A stretch of 64,000 nt of DNA. Origin: Nitrobacter sp. Nb-311A. GTDB taxonomy: Bacteria; Pseudomonadota; Alphaproteobacteria; Rhizobiales; Xanthobacteraceae. The DNA is taken from contig NZ_AAMY01000009.1 of the NCBI RefSeq assembly GCF_000152905.1, positions 51,498 to 115,497 on the forward strand. The letters run 5' to 3'. A program made the position numbers and the translations under genes. The notes under the pieces are model-generated. The model saw only the letters and a program-made list of their open reading frames with translations. It was not told the DNA's origin and did no database searches. Below, in pieces: positions 18,941 through 28,373 of this stretch. Numbering within the stretch: the first letter of the stretch is position 1; the number at the start of each line of letters is the position of its first letter.

Positions 18941-20551
18941 CTATTGCCGGTTGGTCGGTACCGGACCGAAATCAAGTGGTGCGACATCGATAATCGGAAT
19001 CTCGATCTTGATCGTATTGAGATCGACGGCTGTCGATTTGCCGAGCAAGCTTGTCACGGTCGCGGGGAACGCGATCACGAGGACCACCATGATGATTTGC
19101 AATCCGATCCATGGCACCGCGCCCCAGTAGATGTCTGAACTCTTTACCTCTCGCGGGGCTACGCCGCGCAGGTAGAACAGTGCAAAACCGAATGGGGGGT
19201 GGAGGAACGAGGTCTGCATATTGACGCAGATCATAATACCGAACCAAATCAACGCCGCGTCCACTCCGACGACGGGAGCGAGAAGTTTCTGGGCGATGGG
19301 AGCGATCATTGGCAGAATGATAAAGGCGATCTCGAAGAAATCGAGGAAGAACGCCAGGAAGAAGATGAAGACGTTGATGAAGATGAGAAAGCCCCATACG
19401 CCGCCGGGCAGCGATGTCAGCAGGTGCTCGAGCCACTCACCGCCGGATACTCCGAGAAACACCACCGAGAAACAGGTCGAGCCGATCAAAATGAACGTCA
19501 CCATGGTGGTGAGGCGCATTGTCGATTGATAGCCCTGTTTGATGAGGTCGCGGAGCCCGGGGATGCGGACGGCTTCCAGACAAATCCACACGACCGCGAA
19601 ATAGGTGACGGCGAACGCGATCTTGAAGGCGAGTCTCTCGGCCACGAAAATTCCGACGAGGGTTCCGATGCCGCCGGCAATTGCGCCGACGATCAGGACT
19701 TTTCGGCCAGTGCTGCTGAAATCCTTGTGATGAATGGTCGCCAGCACGATAGCGCCGACGGCGCCCATTGCACCTGCTTCCGTCGGAGTCGCAAGGCCCA
19801 ACATCATGGTGCCAAGCACGACGAAGATCAGGACGGCGGAAGGAATGATGCCCATCAGGCACTTTCGCCAAAGCGGCCAGCCGGTGAGCGTGCGGGATTC
19901 CTTTGGCACCGGTGGGACATGATCGGGCTTGAAGAGACCAAGCAGGAAAGTGTAGCTGGCGAACAGCATGATCTGGAGCAGCGCAGGTCCCCAGGCGCCG
20001 AGATACATGTCGCCGACCGATTTTCCGAGCTGATCGGCCAGAACGATCAGTACCAGGGAGGGTGGAACGAGTTGAGTGATGGTGCCGGATGCCGCCAGCA
20101 CGCCCGTGATGTAGCGAATGTGGTAGCCGTAGCGCATCATCACGGGCATGGAGATGAGCGCCATGGCGATCACCTGAGCAGCGACCGTGCCGGTGATGGC
20201 GCCGAGGATAAACCCGACAAGTATGACCGAATAGCCAAGGCCGCCGCGTATGGGTCCAAACAGCTGGCCCATCGAGTCGAGCATGTCCTCCGCAAGGCCA
20301 CAGCGCTCAAGCACCGATCCCATGAACGTGAAGAACGGAATCGCGAGCAGCAGCTCGTTAGACAGCACGCTCCCGAACACGCGCCCCGGTATGGCTTGAA
20401 GGAAATTCAGATCGAAGAAGCCAAGATGGATCGCAAGGAATCCGAATGAGAGTCCCACCGCGGCCAGTGTGAAGGCGACCGGAAAGCCGATCAACATCGC
20501 CAGAACCAGGCCGCCGAACATCATCGGCGGCATCATTTCCAGCGTGATCAT
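18941..20551 (-). CDS. dctM: TRAP transporter large permease, DctM family
   Basis: Main sodium-driven translocation subunit of the TRAP system, in the inner membrane. 536 residues, longer than the usual 425-450 because of extra segments near residues 205-330; it contains more than twelve hydrophobic helices. Family marks include AIPFFTFMGSVLERCGLAEDML near residue 70, GAITGTVAAQVIAM, GVLAASGTITQLVPPSLVLIVLAD, GLATPTEAGAMGAVGA and, near the C terminus, the HPPFGFALFYLRGVAP motif seen in DctM. Its ATG overlaps the dctQ stop (ATGA, 20548-20551). The long hydrophilic antisense frame across this gene is an artefact of codon bias. Confidence 0.92.
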   Translation of the reverse strand: MITLEMMPPMMFGGLVLAMLIGFPVAFTLAAVGLSFGFLAIHLGFFDLNFLQAIPGRVFGSVLSNELLLAIPFFTFMGSVLERCGLAEDMLDSMGQLFGPIRGGLGYSVILVGFILGAITGTVAAQVIAMALISMPVMMRYGYHIRYITGVLAASGTITQLVPPSLVLIVLADQLGKSVGDMYLGAWGPALLQIMLFASYTFLLGLFKPDHVPPVPKESRTLTGWPLWRKCLMGIIPSAVLIFVVLGTMMLGLATPTEAGAMGAVGAIVLATIHHKDFSSTGRKVLIVGAIAGGIGTLVGIFVAERLAFKIAFAVTYFAVVWICLEAVRIPGLRDLIKQGYQSTMRLTTMVTFILIGSTCFSVVFLGVSGGEWLEHLLTSLPGGVWGFLIFINVFIFFLAFFLDFFEIAFIILPMIAPIAQKLLAPVVGVDAALIWFGIMICVNMQTSFLHPPFGFALFYLRGVAPREVKSSDIYWGAVPWIGLQIIMVVLVIAFPATVTSLLGKSTAVDLNTIKIEIPIIDVAPLDFGPVPTNRQ

Positions 20552-21087
20552 TGAGTCGGTCTCTCGTAAGCCGCATCAACCGTGACAATCCCAAGTAGCG
20601 CCGCGATCCGCTTAATCACCTCCGAGATACCTTGGAGCGCGAGCATCACGAATCCGAACGGGACGACGAGCTTGATCGGCCAGCGCACGAGACCGCCGGC
20701 ATTTCCTGATACTTCACCTATCGCATAGGACTGCATGAAGAAAGGCCACGACAAATAGCTCAGCAACAGGCAGGCCGGAATGAGAAGGAAAAGGGTGCAG
20801 ATGAGATCGAGCCAGAGTTTGCCGCGTTCGGACAGGAGCAGATAAAAGATCTCGACGCGGACGTGCTCGTTGCGTTTGAAGGTATAAGATGCACCGAACA
20901 TCACGAAGATGGCGAACATGTACCATTGCAATTCGAGCCAGCTGTTCGAGCTATAAGCGAAGGCATATCGGATCATCGCATTCCCGGCGCTCACCAGGAC
21001 GGCAAGCAGCACAAGAACATTGCATACGTAACCGACCTTTTCATTGAGCCGGTCGATGGCCGTGCTGAGGGCCAGTAACGGACGCAT
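20548..21087 (-). CDS. dctQ: TRAP transporter small permease, DctQ family
   Basis: Four-helix small membrane subunit that pairs with DctM. 179 residues with hydrophobic segments around 20-40, 50-70, 90-112 and 135-160, and the DctQ pattern SWLELQWYMFAIFVMFGASYTFKRNEHVRVEI in the first half. First gene of the two-gene dctQM unit, translationally coupled to dctM through ATGA. The receptor gene dctP is on the other strand and convergent, so receptor and membrane parts are not in one transcript. Confidence 0.88.
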   Translation of the reverse strand: MRPLLALSTAIDRLNEKVGYVCNVLVLLAVLVSAGNAMIRYAFAYSSNSWLELQWYMFAIFVMFGASYTFKRNEHVRVEIFYLLLSERGKLWLDLICTLFLLIPACLLLSYLSWPFFMQSYAIGEVSGNAGGLVRWPIKLVVPFGFVMLALQGISEVIKRIAALLGIVTVDAAYERPTQ

Positions 21088-21477
21088 CGCTTCCTCCTGG
21101 CGGCCGCCGACCGCGATCGCTGAAACCGAACTCTGAACCCGGCATTCTCCGAAGCCGCAACAACAGCAGTCGTTTGTCCCGGATGGTGGGAATACAGCGG
21201 TCCGCTAGATGCCGGCAAAATGAAGGTCGCCGCACCATTCCAATGCTACGTTGCCGCCGTCAACCGGACCTTTGATCGTTTAGGGGGAGCGGGCCCGCCG
21301 AGCGGTCATGGCGTTTCCGAGCGAACCGGAAAGCGGACCTTGATGGAGCCCTTGAATGGTCATCGCGGACATGGAGGGATTCGGATGAATCTCCTCGCAT
21401 AATAGATCACCGCCTCCTCAAGGCGTTCGCCAACATTCGCCTCGGGATACGGTCAAACGGGCGGGTATCTGAATTCG
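21088..21477. other. 390-bp intergenic region between dctQ and moaA
   Basis: Both flanking genes are on the minus strand, so this holds the dctQM promoter and the moaA 3' end. A 60-codon plus-strand frame (21220-21402) has no recognisable family and no good ribosome site. The only structure I see is the inverted repeat at the moaA end, listed separately. Confidence 0.4.
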
Positions 21478-21485
21478 CTACCCGC
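21461..21485 (-). terminator. possible terminator hairpin at the moaA 3' end
   Basis: Perfect 7-bp inverted repeat GCGGGTA/TACCCGC with an 11-nt loop. One arm includes the moaA stop codon. On the minus strand the hairpin is followed by CCGTTTG, only a short T run, so intrinsic termination would be weak at best. Confidence 0.35.
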
Positions 21486-22509
21486 CGGTTACACTCATGT
21501 GACGGCTCACACTCGGACGGTTGTGGCGATCGATGATAAAATCGTGGCCTTTCGGCTTGAGGCCGATGGCGCGATCGATCGTTTCGTACAACAGATCGTC
21601 GGTGGAAGATGCGCGCAGCGGTCGGCGCAGATCGGAGGCATCTTCGTGTCCGAGGCAGGTATGCAGGGTACCTGTGCAGGTGATTCGGACGCGGTTACAG
21701 GACTCGCAGAAATTGTGGGTCATCGGGGTGATAAAGCCAAGCTTGCCGCCGGTCTCGCTGACCCGAACATAGCGGGCGGGACCGCCAGTACTCTCTTCAA
21801 GGTCGGTGAGGGTGTATTGACCTTCGAGCCGAGCGCGCAACATGGATAGCGGCAGATACTGATCGGCGCGGGATGCGCCAATATCGCCCATCGGCATGAC
21901 CTCGATGAGAGTCAGCGCCATGTCTCGACCGTGCGCCCATTCCATCAGGGATGGAATTTCGTCCTCGTTCAGGTGTTTGAGCGCGACCGCGTTGATCTTG
22001 ACGGCAAGGCCCGCAGCTTGCGCAGCGTCAATGCCTGCCATGACCTTCTGAATGTCGCCCCAGCGCGTGATCTCGCGAAATCTGGCTGGGTCAAGCGTAT
22101 CGAGCGACACGTTGATCCGTTTTACGCCGCAATCCCGAAGCTCATTCGCGAAACGGGCCAATTGCGATCCGTTTGTCGTGAGCGTCAGCTCCTTCAGCGC
22201 TCCCGATTCGAGATGGCGAGACAAGGAGCGGATCAGCGACATCACGTTACGGCGAACCAGCGGCTCCCCGCCCGTCAGCCGCAGCTTGCGCACGCCCTTG
22301 GCGATGAAAGCCGAGCACAGACGATCAAGCTCCTCCAGCGTGAGCAGATCCGCCTTGGGCAAAAAGGTCATATCCTCCGACATGCAATAGAAGCAGCGAA
22401 GATCGCAGCGATCCGTTACCGACACGCGCAGATAGCTGATGTTTCGGCCAAACGGGTCGATCATTTTCCGGGAGTCCGAAGTCTCGGCGGGGGCAGAACA
22501 ACCGGTCAT
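21478..22509 (-). CDS. moaA: GTP 3',8-cyclase (molybdenum cofactor biosynthesis protein A)
   Basis: Radical SAM enzyme converting GTP to 3',8-cyclo-7,8-dihydro-GTP, the first step of molybdenum cofactor synthesis. 343 residues. The radical SAM cluster motif is CDLRCFYC (Cys35, Cys39, Cys42), preceded by the usual [21 protein letters not shown] and TLTTNGSQL follow. The second, GTP-binding cluster motif is [11 protein letters not shown]...LHTCLG near residue 265-285, and the protein ends in the conserved Gly-Gly required for function. ATG 22509 has AAGG about ten bases upstream; an internal Met at 22464 would remove a nonconserved tail. No other mo- genes are adjacent. Molybdoenzymes such as nitrite/nitrate oxidoreductase would be users. 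Confidence 0.96.
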   Translation of the reverse strand: MTGCSAPAETSDSRKMIDPFGRNISYLRVSVTDRCDLRCFYCMSEDMTFLPKADLLTLEELDRLCSAFIAKGVRKLRLTGGEPLVRRNVMSLIRSLSRHLESGALKELTLTTNGSQLARFANELRDCGVKRINVSLDTLDPARFREITRWGDIQKVMAGIDAAQAAGLAVKINAVALKHLNEDEIPSLMEWAHGRDMALTLIEVMPMGDIGASRADQYLPLSMLRARLEGQYTLTDLEESTGGPARYVRVSETGGKLGFITPMTHNFCESCNRVRITCTGTLHTCLGHEDASDLRRPLRASSTDDLLYETIDRAIGLKPKGHDFIIDRHNRPSVSRHMSVTGG

Positions 22510-22770
22510 TTAATTTGCCTTGTTGTAACGGCGTAAGAGGAATTTGTTTCTCTTCTAATGTAAGCCTGTTCTGGCCGGGGCACAATGTGCCGGCTCTGCT
22601 GCGGTGCGCAAGAAATCCACGAAGGATTAACGCGCCGGAGCAGGCCGAGACGGCGCGTGAACGCCTCGAAGGCGGCGAACCGCCGAACCCATCAGCTGGA
22701 CCATGGAGCGGAGAAAATCCCGGCTATGGGTAAATCGCGATCTCGGTCCCGCTCGATCCGAACGGACGGG

Positions 22771-23466
22771 TCAGCCGGTTACGTTCAGCGTCGCGGCTTG
22801 CAGCGCAGCGACGGCGTCCGGTAGCTCCTTCATGTGGCTGATGACACGATCGGGTTTGAGTTCTGCGACCGGGACTTCAGTATAGCCGAACGTGACCCCG
22901 ATCACGGGGATCCCAGCCCGGCGCGCCACCCCTATGTCAGGGCCTGCATCACCGACCATGATAGTGGTCTGCGAGCTTCCGCCCGCCCGCACGATGGTTT
23001 GCCGCAAAATCGCAGGATCGGGTTTGGACACGCCAAAGGTGTCGCCGCCGCAGATTGCAGAAAACCGCGAACTCAACCCTAACTGGTCGAGCAGCAGCTT
23101 GGCGAGCGCTTCCAGCTTGTTGGTGCAGACGGCGAAACGATATCCTCGCGCCGACAGCTCGTCGAGCGCCTCGATAAGTCCCTCAAACGGACGCGATGCG
23201 TCGGCGATATGCGCCGTATAGTAGTCAATGAAGTCACCCATCATCCGCGTCACCTCATCGGGTGTCGCCGAGCGGTCCTCATGCTCAAGGCCGCGTTCGA
23301 TCATGCGGCGAACACCCGCGCCAATCATCGAGCGGGCTATTGGCAACGACACCGTGCGCAGGCCTTCGCGGTCCAGGACGAAGTTGAGTGCGGCGGCGAG
23401 ATCGGGCGCGGTATCAACCAGCGTCCCGTCGAGGTCGAATACGACCATGGGAGAAGAGGATGACAT
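22771..23466 (-). CDS. gph: phosphoglycolate phosphatase (HAD family)
   Basis: HAD hydrolase removing phosphate from 2-phosphoglycolate, the waste product of Rubisco oxygenation and DNA repair. 231 residues. Motif I is VVFDLDGTLVDTAPDL (nucleophile Asp near residue 11), motif II VCTNK, motif III the Lys in GVSKPDPAIL, and motif IV VGDAGPDIGVARRAG; a helical cap lies between motifs I and II. The frame is open upstream to 23910 across the rpiA promoter region and rpiA, which is not credible; ATG 23466 starts five residues before the core. A related HAD specificity cannot be excluded. Divergent from rpiA. Confidence 0.86.
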   Translation of the reverse strand: MSSSSPMVVFDLDGTLVDTAPDLAAALNFVLDREGLRTVSLPIARSMIGAGVRRMIERGLEHEDRSATPDEVTRMMGDFIDYYTAHIADASRPFEGLIEALDELSARGYRFAVCTNKLEALAKLLLDQLGLSSRFSAICGGDTFGVSKPDPAILRQTIVRAGGSSQTTIMVGDAGPDIGVARRAGIPVIGVTFGYTEVPVAELKPDRVISHMKELPDAVAALQAATLNVTG

Positions 23467-23524
23467 GATGGTGGATCGGTATCCGCCTCCCGCTCGACAT
23501 GCAAGGGCGAAGTGCGGCCGGACT

Positions 23525-23579
23525 GGTTCAGAAGTTCGCTTCATTGCCCCATCGAGTCCGTCAAGCGAACTTCTGAACC
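23525..23579. repeat. 17-bp perfect inverted repeat, GAAGTTCGC family
   Basis: Arms GGTTCAGAAGTTCGCTT (23525-23541) and its exact reverse complement (23563-23579) around a 21-nt loop. No T tract follows on either strand, so a terminator role is not obvious. It shares the core GAAGTTCGC with the next hairpin, which points to a dispersed palindromic element. Confidence 0.8.
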
Positions 23580-23607
23580 TAAACCACACTAGAATCATAA
23601 AGTTGCC

Positions 23608-23680
23608 AGTGTCTCTTTGATTTTCGAAGTTCGCATCAAAAGTTGCGGCAAGGGTATGCGAACTTCGGAATCGGGACACT
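23608..23680. repeat. second, interrupted inverted repeat of the GAAGTTCGC family
   Basis: Nested complementarity: outer AGTGTC (23608-23613) with GACACT (23675-23680), then GATT/AATC, then the perfect 12-bp arms CGAAGTTCGCAT (23625-23636) and ATGCGAACTTCG (23656-23667) around a 19-nt loop. It lies 129 bp upstream of rpiA. Confidence 0.75.
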
Positions 23681-23808
23681 AGGCTGTCCGAAACAGGGAC
23701 CCCTGCGAAATATACCGAACGCCCTGTTCCTTCCGGCCAAACGCCGCTAGTAACCATCCTGGGAATGCTTCGCCGCACGCGGCGAGGCGGCGCAAGATCG
23801 AGGTCCTC

Positions 23809-24507
23809 ATGACGTTGGATGCATTGAAAAGACAGGCTGCGGCGCGGGCCCTTGAATATGTCGAGGACGGCATGAGACTGGGGCTCGGAACCGGATCTAC
23901 CGCCAAGCACTTTGTCGAGCTTTTGGGCGAGCGTGTGCGCGGCGGATTGAAAGTTGTGGGCGTGCCGACATCGGAAGTCACGCGGGCCGACGCGGAGCGG
24001 TGCGGTATTCCTCTGACCACCCTGGATGACCTCGACAGGCTCGATCTGACGGTTGATGGCGCCGACGAAATTGACGCCGATCTAAATCTGATCAAGGGGG
24101 GTGGCGGGGCGCTTCTGCGCGAGAAAATCGTGGCTGCGGGATCGGAGCGCATGATCGTGATCGCGGACGAGACAAAGTGGGTGGCCGGGCTCGGCCGTTT
24201 TCCCCTGCCGATCGAAGTCATTCCTTTCGGGCTCGCCGCAACGCGACGCGCGATTACGGAGGTGTTTGCAAAAGCCGGCGTTTCTGGTGAACTGGTCATT
24301 AGAAAGCGGTCAGATGGCCATGCTTTTGTCACCGATGGCGGCCACTGGATTTTTGATGCCCATCTTGGGCAGATACCCGATGCATCCTATCTGGCCGGAC
24401 TGTTGAATCCCATACCCGGCGTCGTCGAGCATGGCCTTTTCATTGGTCTCGCCGGGGTAGCGATGCTGGCGGGTGCACAGGGAATTCGCATTGTCGAGCG
24501 GCGTTAG
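23809..24507 (+). CDS. rpiA: ribose-5-phosphate isomerase A
   Basis: Interconverts ribose 5-phosphate and ribulose 5-phosphate in the pentose phosphate and Calvin cycles. 232 residues, usual length. Signatures: phosphate-binding [13 protein letters not shown] (about 24-36), [26 protein letters not shown] (about 80-105; active-site Asp, Glu and Lys) and [14 protein letters not shown] 23809 follows the region of inverted repeats; the ribosome site (GAGG about eight bases upstream) is reasonable. It is followed after 22 bp by the DUF2059 gene and gor, possibly one transcript. Confidence 0.95.
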   Translation: MTLDALKRQAAARALEYVEDGMRLGLGTGSTAKHFVELLGERVRGGLKVVGVPTSEVTRADAERCGIPLTTLDDLDRLDLTVDGADEIDADLNLIKGGGGALLREKIVAAGSERMIVIADETKWVAGLGRFPLPIEVIPFGLAATRRAITEVFAKAGVSGELVIRKRSDGHAFVTDGGHWIFDAHLGQIPDASYLAGLLNPIPGVVEHGLFIGLAGVAMLAGAQGIRIVERR

Positions 24508-24529
24508 CGCCGCAACGAGGAGAATTGAG

Positions 24530-25039
24530 ATGAGAGGTTTTTCAAAGTTTCTGCCTGTAGCTTGTCTTGCCGTGGCGCTGGCGATCCCAGCCCTCGCGCA
24601 GGCGCAGAAGGCCGGCCAGCCGACGCCGGCCGCCATCGCCTCGGCCAAGGAGCTTCTGACGCTGAAGCACGCGGGTGCGATGTACGCAAATGCCGTTCCG
24701 AGCATGGTCGAGCGGACCAAGAACACGCTCCTTCAATCCAACCTGAACTATCAGAAGGACCTCAATGAGGTCGCGCTTGTCGTCGCCAAGTCGCTGGCGG
24801 GCCGTGAGAAGGAGATCGGCGACGGCATGGCAAAGGTTTATGCCAGTCATTTTACCGAGCAGGAATTGAAGGACCTTGTCACGTTCTACAAGTCCACCCT
24901 GGGACAGAAATTGATCACCCAGGAGCCCAAGGCGATCGAAGAGAGCATGAAATACATGAACCAATGGGCGCAGCAGTTCGCGGATGTCGTCAACGGCCAG
25001 TTCCGCGCGGAAATGCGCAAGCGCGGCAAAGAAATCTGA
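24530..25039 (+). CDS. DUF2059 domain secreted protein
   Basis: 169 residues with a clear Sec signal peptide (MRGFSKFLPVACLAVALAIP, cleavage after ALAQA near residue 24). The mature part is helical and matches DUF2059, with the family pattern HFTEQELKDLVTFYKSTLGQKL near residues 105-125. Role unknown; the family occurs as periplasmic proteins in proteobacteria. ATG 24530 has a GAGGAG ribosome site. A longer frame from 24473 overlaps rpiA and has no signal sequence at its start. It lies between rpiA and gor, 18 bp before gor. Confidence 0.88.
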   Translation: MRGFSKFLPVACLAVALAIPALAQAQKAGQPTPAAIASAKELLTLKHAGAMYANAVPSMVERTKNTLLQSNLNYQKDLNEVALVVAKSLAGREKEIGDGMAKVYASHFTEQELKDLVTFYKSTLGQKLITQEPKAIEESMKYMNQWAQQFADVVNGQFRAEMRKRGKEI

Positions 25040-25057
25040 GTTCGATCGAGTTGGAGC

Positions 25058-26440
25058 ATGGATGATTTCGATGTCGATCTGTTTGTCATAGGTGGCGGTT
25101 CTGGCGGAGTGCGCGCCGCGCGCATCGCCGCCGGACACGGCGCACGTGTCATGGTCGCCGAAGAATACCGGATGGGCGGCACTTGCGTCATCCGGGGCTG
25201 CGTGCCGAAGAAACTATTGGTCTACGGCTCTCATATCCGCCACGACATCGAAGATGCCGTCGGTTTTGGCTGGTCGATTGCCTCCGCGACGTTCGACTGG
25301 CCGACGCTTATCGCTAACAAGGACAAGGAGATCGCCCGGCTCGAGGCGGTTTATTCGTCTACCCTCGAGAAGGCGGGCGTACGGGTCGTCAAGACGAGGG
25401 CAATATTTGAGGATGCGCACACGCTCCGGCTAACAACCGGTGAGACCATCCGTTCGAAGCATGTGCTGATCGCAACGGGAGGCGCGCCCAACCACGGCCG
25501 TGCCATTCCCGGCATCGAGCACGTGATGTCTTCCAACGAGGTGTTTCATCTTAAGGAATTGCCGAAGCGAATAGCGATACAGGGCGGCGGATACATCGCG
25601 CTCGAGTTCGCCTGCATCTTTGCCGGGTTCGGCAGCGATGTGACCCTGATCTATCGCGGCGACAATATCCTGCGCGGCTTCGACGATGACGTCCGTGCGC
25701 ATGTGCGCGCGGAACTGGAAAAAAACGGCATCACGATTCTGACGGGCTGCACAGTCGAGAGGGTCGATCGGCACGGCGACGAGTTCACGTCTCATTTATC
25801 GAAAGGGTCGAGTGTTGCCTCCGACCAGGTGCTGTTTGCGATCGGCCGGCATCCCAACGTTGCAAACCTGGGCCTCGAGAAAGCGGGCGTAGCCATCAAT
25901 CCAGAGAGCGGCGGTATTGCCGTGAACGGCTTTTCGCAAACGAATGTGCCGCACATTTATGCGATCGGCGATGTTACACACCGGCTTAATCTCACGCCGG
26001 TCGCCATCCGCGAGGGCCACGCTTTTGCGGATTCAGTGTTTGGGAACAAGCCAACGCGCGTGGATCATGCCGACATTCCGACTGCCGTGTTTTCCCAGCC
26101 TGAAGTCGGAACAGTCGGCCTGACAGAAGCGCAGGCGAGGGCTGACCATGCCGTCGATATCTACAAGACCACGTTTCGCCCGCTGAAGGCGACGTTATCG
26201 GGCCGCGATACGCGCATTCTGATGAAGCTTGTGGTGGATGCCGCGACGGATCGCGTACTCGGCTGCCATATCGTCGGCGAGGGCGCGGCCGAAATGACGC
26301 AAATTCTCGGTATTGCCATCAAGATGAAGGCCACCAAGGCCGATTTCGACGCCACCATGGCGTTGCATCCGACTGCGGCTGAAGAACTTGTGACGATGCG
26401 GACGCGAACCGCTCACTATGCGCGTGAGGCGGCGGAGTGA
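25058..26440 (+). CDS. gor: glutathione-disulfide reductase
   Basis: FAD flavoprotein that reduces oxidised glutathione with NADPH, keeping the cytoplasm reduced. 460 residues, normal. FAD-binding GGGSGGVRAARIA near residue 12, redox-active disulfide in GGTCVIRGCVPKKL (about 40-53), NAD(P) Rossmann region IQGGGYIALEFA near 175, FAD motif YAIGDVTHRLNLTP near 305 and, in the dimer interface, HPTAAEE with the proton-relay His near 435. The Arg residues after the second Rossmann motif agree with NADPH use. Start ATG 25058 has a GGAG ribosome site. Confidence 0.95.
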   Translation: MDDFDVDLFVIGGGSGGVRAARIAAGHGARVMVAEEYRMGGTCVIRGCVPKKLLVYGSHIRHDIEDAVGFGWSIASATFDWPTLIANKDKEIARLEAVYSSTLEKAGVRVVKTRAIFEDAHTLRLTTGETIRSKHVLIATGGAPNHGRAIPGIEHVMSSNEVFHLKELPKRIAIQGGGYIALEFACIFAGFGSDVTLIYRGDNILRGFDDDVRAHVRAELEKNGITILTGCTVERVDRHGDEFTSHLSKGSSVASDQVLFAIGRHPNVANLGLEKAGVAINPESGGIAVNGFSQTNVPHIYAIGDVTHRLNLTPVAIREGHAFADSVFGNKPTRVDHADIPTAVFSQPEVGTVGLTEAQARADHAVDIYKTTFRPLKATLSGRDTRILMKLVVDAATDRVLGCHIVGEGAAEMTQILGIAIKMKATKADFDATMALHPTAAEELVTMRTRTAHYAREAAE

Positions 26441-26832
26441 AGCTGTCCTTGATAAGAGGTCTGCGACCGGGTTCGGCGGGAATCCAGGAATAAATCTGGG
26501 GTTCGAAACATTTCCGAAATTGACGAATCCGTGCGGCGCAAAACCCATGGTTACGCCTAAAAGGCGCTGAAACGAAATCCTTTTATCTTCAATACCTTGG
26601 TTTGTGAAACCTTCTGCCAACTGGCGCGGAGGGGTCTGCCTGTGTATATAGGGCAAAACGTCGCCATCCTGGATAACTGGCGGATTTTTCCTCAGAGCAT
26701 TTTCGCTTCCGATTGAATCAGAAGTGAAACTCTGGATTGTTGTTTTGACGCGTTTTCTTTACCGAACCGGATTCCATCCTCGGGTCAAGCCGAGGACATG
26801 CTTCGCTCGAAAACGCTACAGGAGTTGACCCG
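26441..26832. other. 392-bp intergenic region gor/DAHP synthase, with a dispersed repeat
   Basis: Holds the promoter and leader of the DAHP synthase gene. The right third is a copy of a dispersed element (separate entry) that ends only about 15 bases before the aro start codon. A short hairpin CGCCT/AGGCG sits near 26557. No gene seen. Confidence 0.45.
26694..26820 (+). repeat. dispersed element family B, copy 1
   Basis: About 127 bp. The ends are inverted: AGCATTTTCG (26696-26705) against CGAAAACGCT (26808-26817). Inside are a hairpin around the GAATCAGAAG segment, the block TTTTGACGCGTTTTCTT, and the hairpin CTCGGGTCAAGCCGAG. The same blocks recur in the same order at 41190-41316 and, on the other strand, at 42316-42419. 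Confidence 0.75.
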
Positions 26833-28221
26833 ATGTCCGAGCGGTGGACACCCGATAGCTGGCGCACCAAGCCCGTGCAGCAAGTTCCGGCCTATCCGGA
26901 TACGAAGGCATTGGGCGAAGTCGAGGCGCAGCTCGCCACGTTTCCGCCGCTGGTTTTCGCGGGTGAGGCGCGCAACCTGAAGAAAGCCTTGGCCCGAGTC
27001 GCAAACGGCGAGGCTTTTCTCCTCCAGGGTGGCGATTGCGCTGAGAGCTTCGCCGAGCACGGCGCCAACAACATCCGCGATTTCTTCCGTGTGCTGCTCC
27101 AGATGGCGGTGGTTCTGACCTATGCCGGCGCGTTGCCGGTGGTGAAGGTCGGCCGCATTGCCGGTCAGTTCGCCAAGCCGCGCTCGTCGCCGGTGGAAAC
27201 GATCGACGGCGTTGGGTTGCCCAGCTATCGCGGCGACATCGTCAACGACATCGCCTTCACTGAGCAGTCGCGAATCCCGGATCCGCATCGTCAGATCATG
27301 GCTTACCGGCAATCGGCGGCGACGCTGAACCTGCTGCGCGCCTTCGCCACAGGAGGCTTCGCCAATCTTGGCAGCGTGCATGAGTGGATGCTCGGTTTCA
27401 TAAAAGATTCGCAGCAGTCGAGGCGTTACAAGGAACTGGCAGATCGTATTTCCGACGCGCTCAATTTCATGCGCGCTTGTGGGCTCAACCTCGAGAGCCA
27501 TCCGGAACTGCGGGCGACTGATATCTATACCAGCCACGAGGCGCTGCTGCTCGGCTACGAGCAGGCATTGACGCGGGTCGATTCGACGACCGGCGACTGG
27601 TATGCGACGTCCGGCCACTTCATCTGGGTCGGCGATCGCACCCGTCAGCTCGATCATGGCCATGTCGAGTATTTCCGTGGCATCAGGAACCCGATCGGCC
27701 TGAAGTGCGGTCCGTCGCTCAAGCCTGACGAACTACTGAAGCTGATCGACGTGCTGAATCCCGACAACGAACCGGGGCGTCTGACGTTGATCGGCCGCTT
27801 TGGCTCGGACAAGGTGGCAGATTATCTGCCGCAACTGATCCGCGCGGTGAAGCGCGAGGGCCGCGCCGTCGTGTGGTCGTGCGATCCGATGCACGGCAAC
27901 ACCATCACGTCGACGAGCGGTTATAAGACCCGCCCGTTCGATCGCATCCTGTCGGAGGTCAAGTCGTTCTTCAGCATTCATGCCGCGGAGGGCACGCACG
28001 CCGGCGGCGTTCATCTGGAGATGACCGGGCAGAACGTCACCGAGTGCATCGGCGGCGCGCGAGCGATCAAGGACGAAGATCTCAATGATCGCTATCACAC
28101 CGTCTGCGATCCGCGCCTGAACGCCGAGCAGTCGATCGACATGGCGTTCCTGATCGCCGAATTGCTGAGGCACGATCGCGAAGGCAAGGTCAAGCCGATT
28201 CCAGCAGTCTCCGGTTTCTGA
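26833..28221 (+). CDS. aroG: 3-deoxy-7-phosphoheptulonate synthase, class II
   Basis: First enzyme of the shikimate pathway: phosphoenolpyruvate plus erythrose 4-phosphate to DAHP. 462 residues of the class II (plant and Mycobacterium-like) type, distinct from E. coli AroG. Signatures: [14 protein letters not shown] near the N terminus, [14 protein letters not shown] (active-site Cys near residue 70), [41 protein letters not shown] and [19 protein letters not shown] near 390-410. The symbol is used loosely for the function. The start ATG follows a dispersed repeat and has AGGAG about eight bases upstream. Feedback regulation cannot be read from sequence. Confidence 0.95.
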   Translation: MSERWTPDSWRTKPVQQVPAYPDTKALGEVEAQLATFPPLVFAGEARNLKKALARVANGEAFLLQGGDCAESFAEHGANNIRDFFRVLLQMAVVLTYAGALPVVKVGRIAGQFAKPRSSPVETIDGVGLPSYRGDIVNDIAFTEQSRIPDPHRQIMAYRQSAATLNLLRAFATGGFANLGSVHEWMLGFIKDSQQSRRYKELADRISDALNFMRACGLNLESHPELRATDIYTSHEALLLGYEQALTRVDSTTGDWYATSGHFIWVGDRTRQLDHGHVEYFRGIRNPIGLKCGPSLKPDELLKLIDVLNPDNEPGRLTLIGRFGSDKVADYLPQLIRAVKREGRAVVWSCDPMHGNTITSTSGYKTRPFDRILSEVKSFFSIHAAEGTHAGGVHLEMTGQNVTECIGGARAIKDEDLNDRYHTVCDPRLNAEQSIDMAFLIAELLRHDREGKVKPIPAVSGF

Positions 28222-28373
28222 GGCGCTGCGTCCCGGAGGCCGATGATCGTGGTGCCCGCAACAAGACCGGGAAGGGCGTGTCTGTTTCCTGGCGAACCGG
28301 TGGGCCAGTTCGCGGGAAACCGCTATAAGCACGTCAAATTGCAGCAAGCGGGACCGGCAGGTATCAAGCGTCC

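Larger units (their letters stand above)
23467..23808. other. 342-bp divergent intergenic region gph/rpiA with two hairpins
   Basis: Promoters for gph (minus) and rpiA (plus) should lie here. The region is dominated by the two large inverted repeats described as separate entries; I see no gene. Confidence 0.5.

Noticed and set aside
19199..20449. 416-codon plus-strand open frame antisense to dctM
   Set aside because: Hydrophilic composition is the mirror of the hydrophobic dctM codons; no ribosome site or family match.
21220..21402. 60-codon plus-strand frame between dctQ and moaA
   Set aside because: Gly/Arg-rich, no ribosome site and no similarity I can recognise.
22510..22770. Possible molybdenum cofactor riboswitch upstream of moaA
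   Set aside because: Looked for a conserved multi-stem motif and found only a short AAGAG/CTCTT stem; not enough to call.
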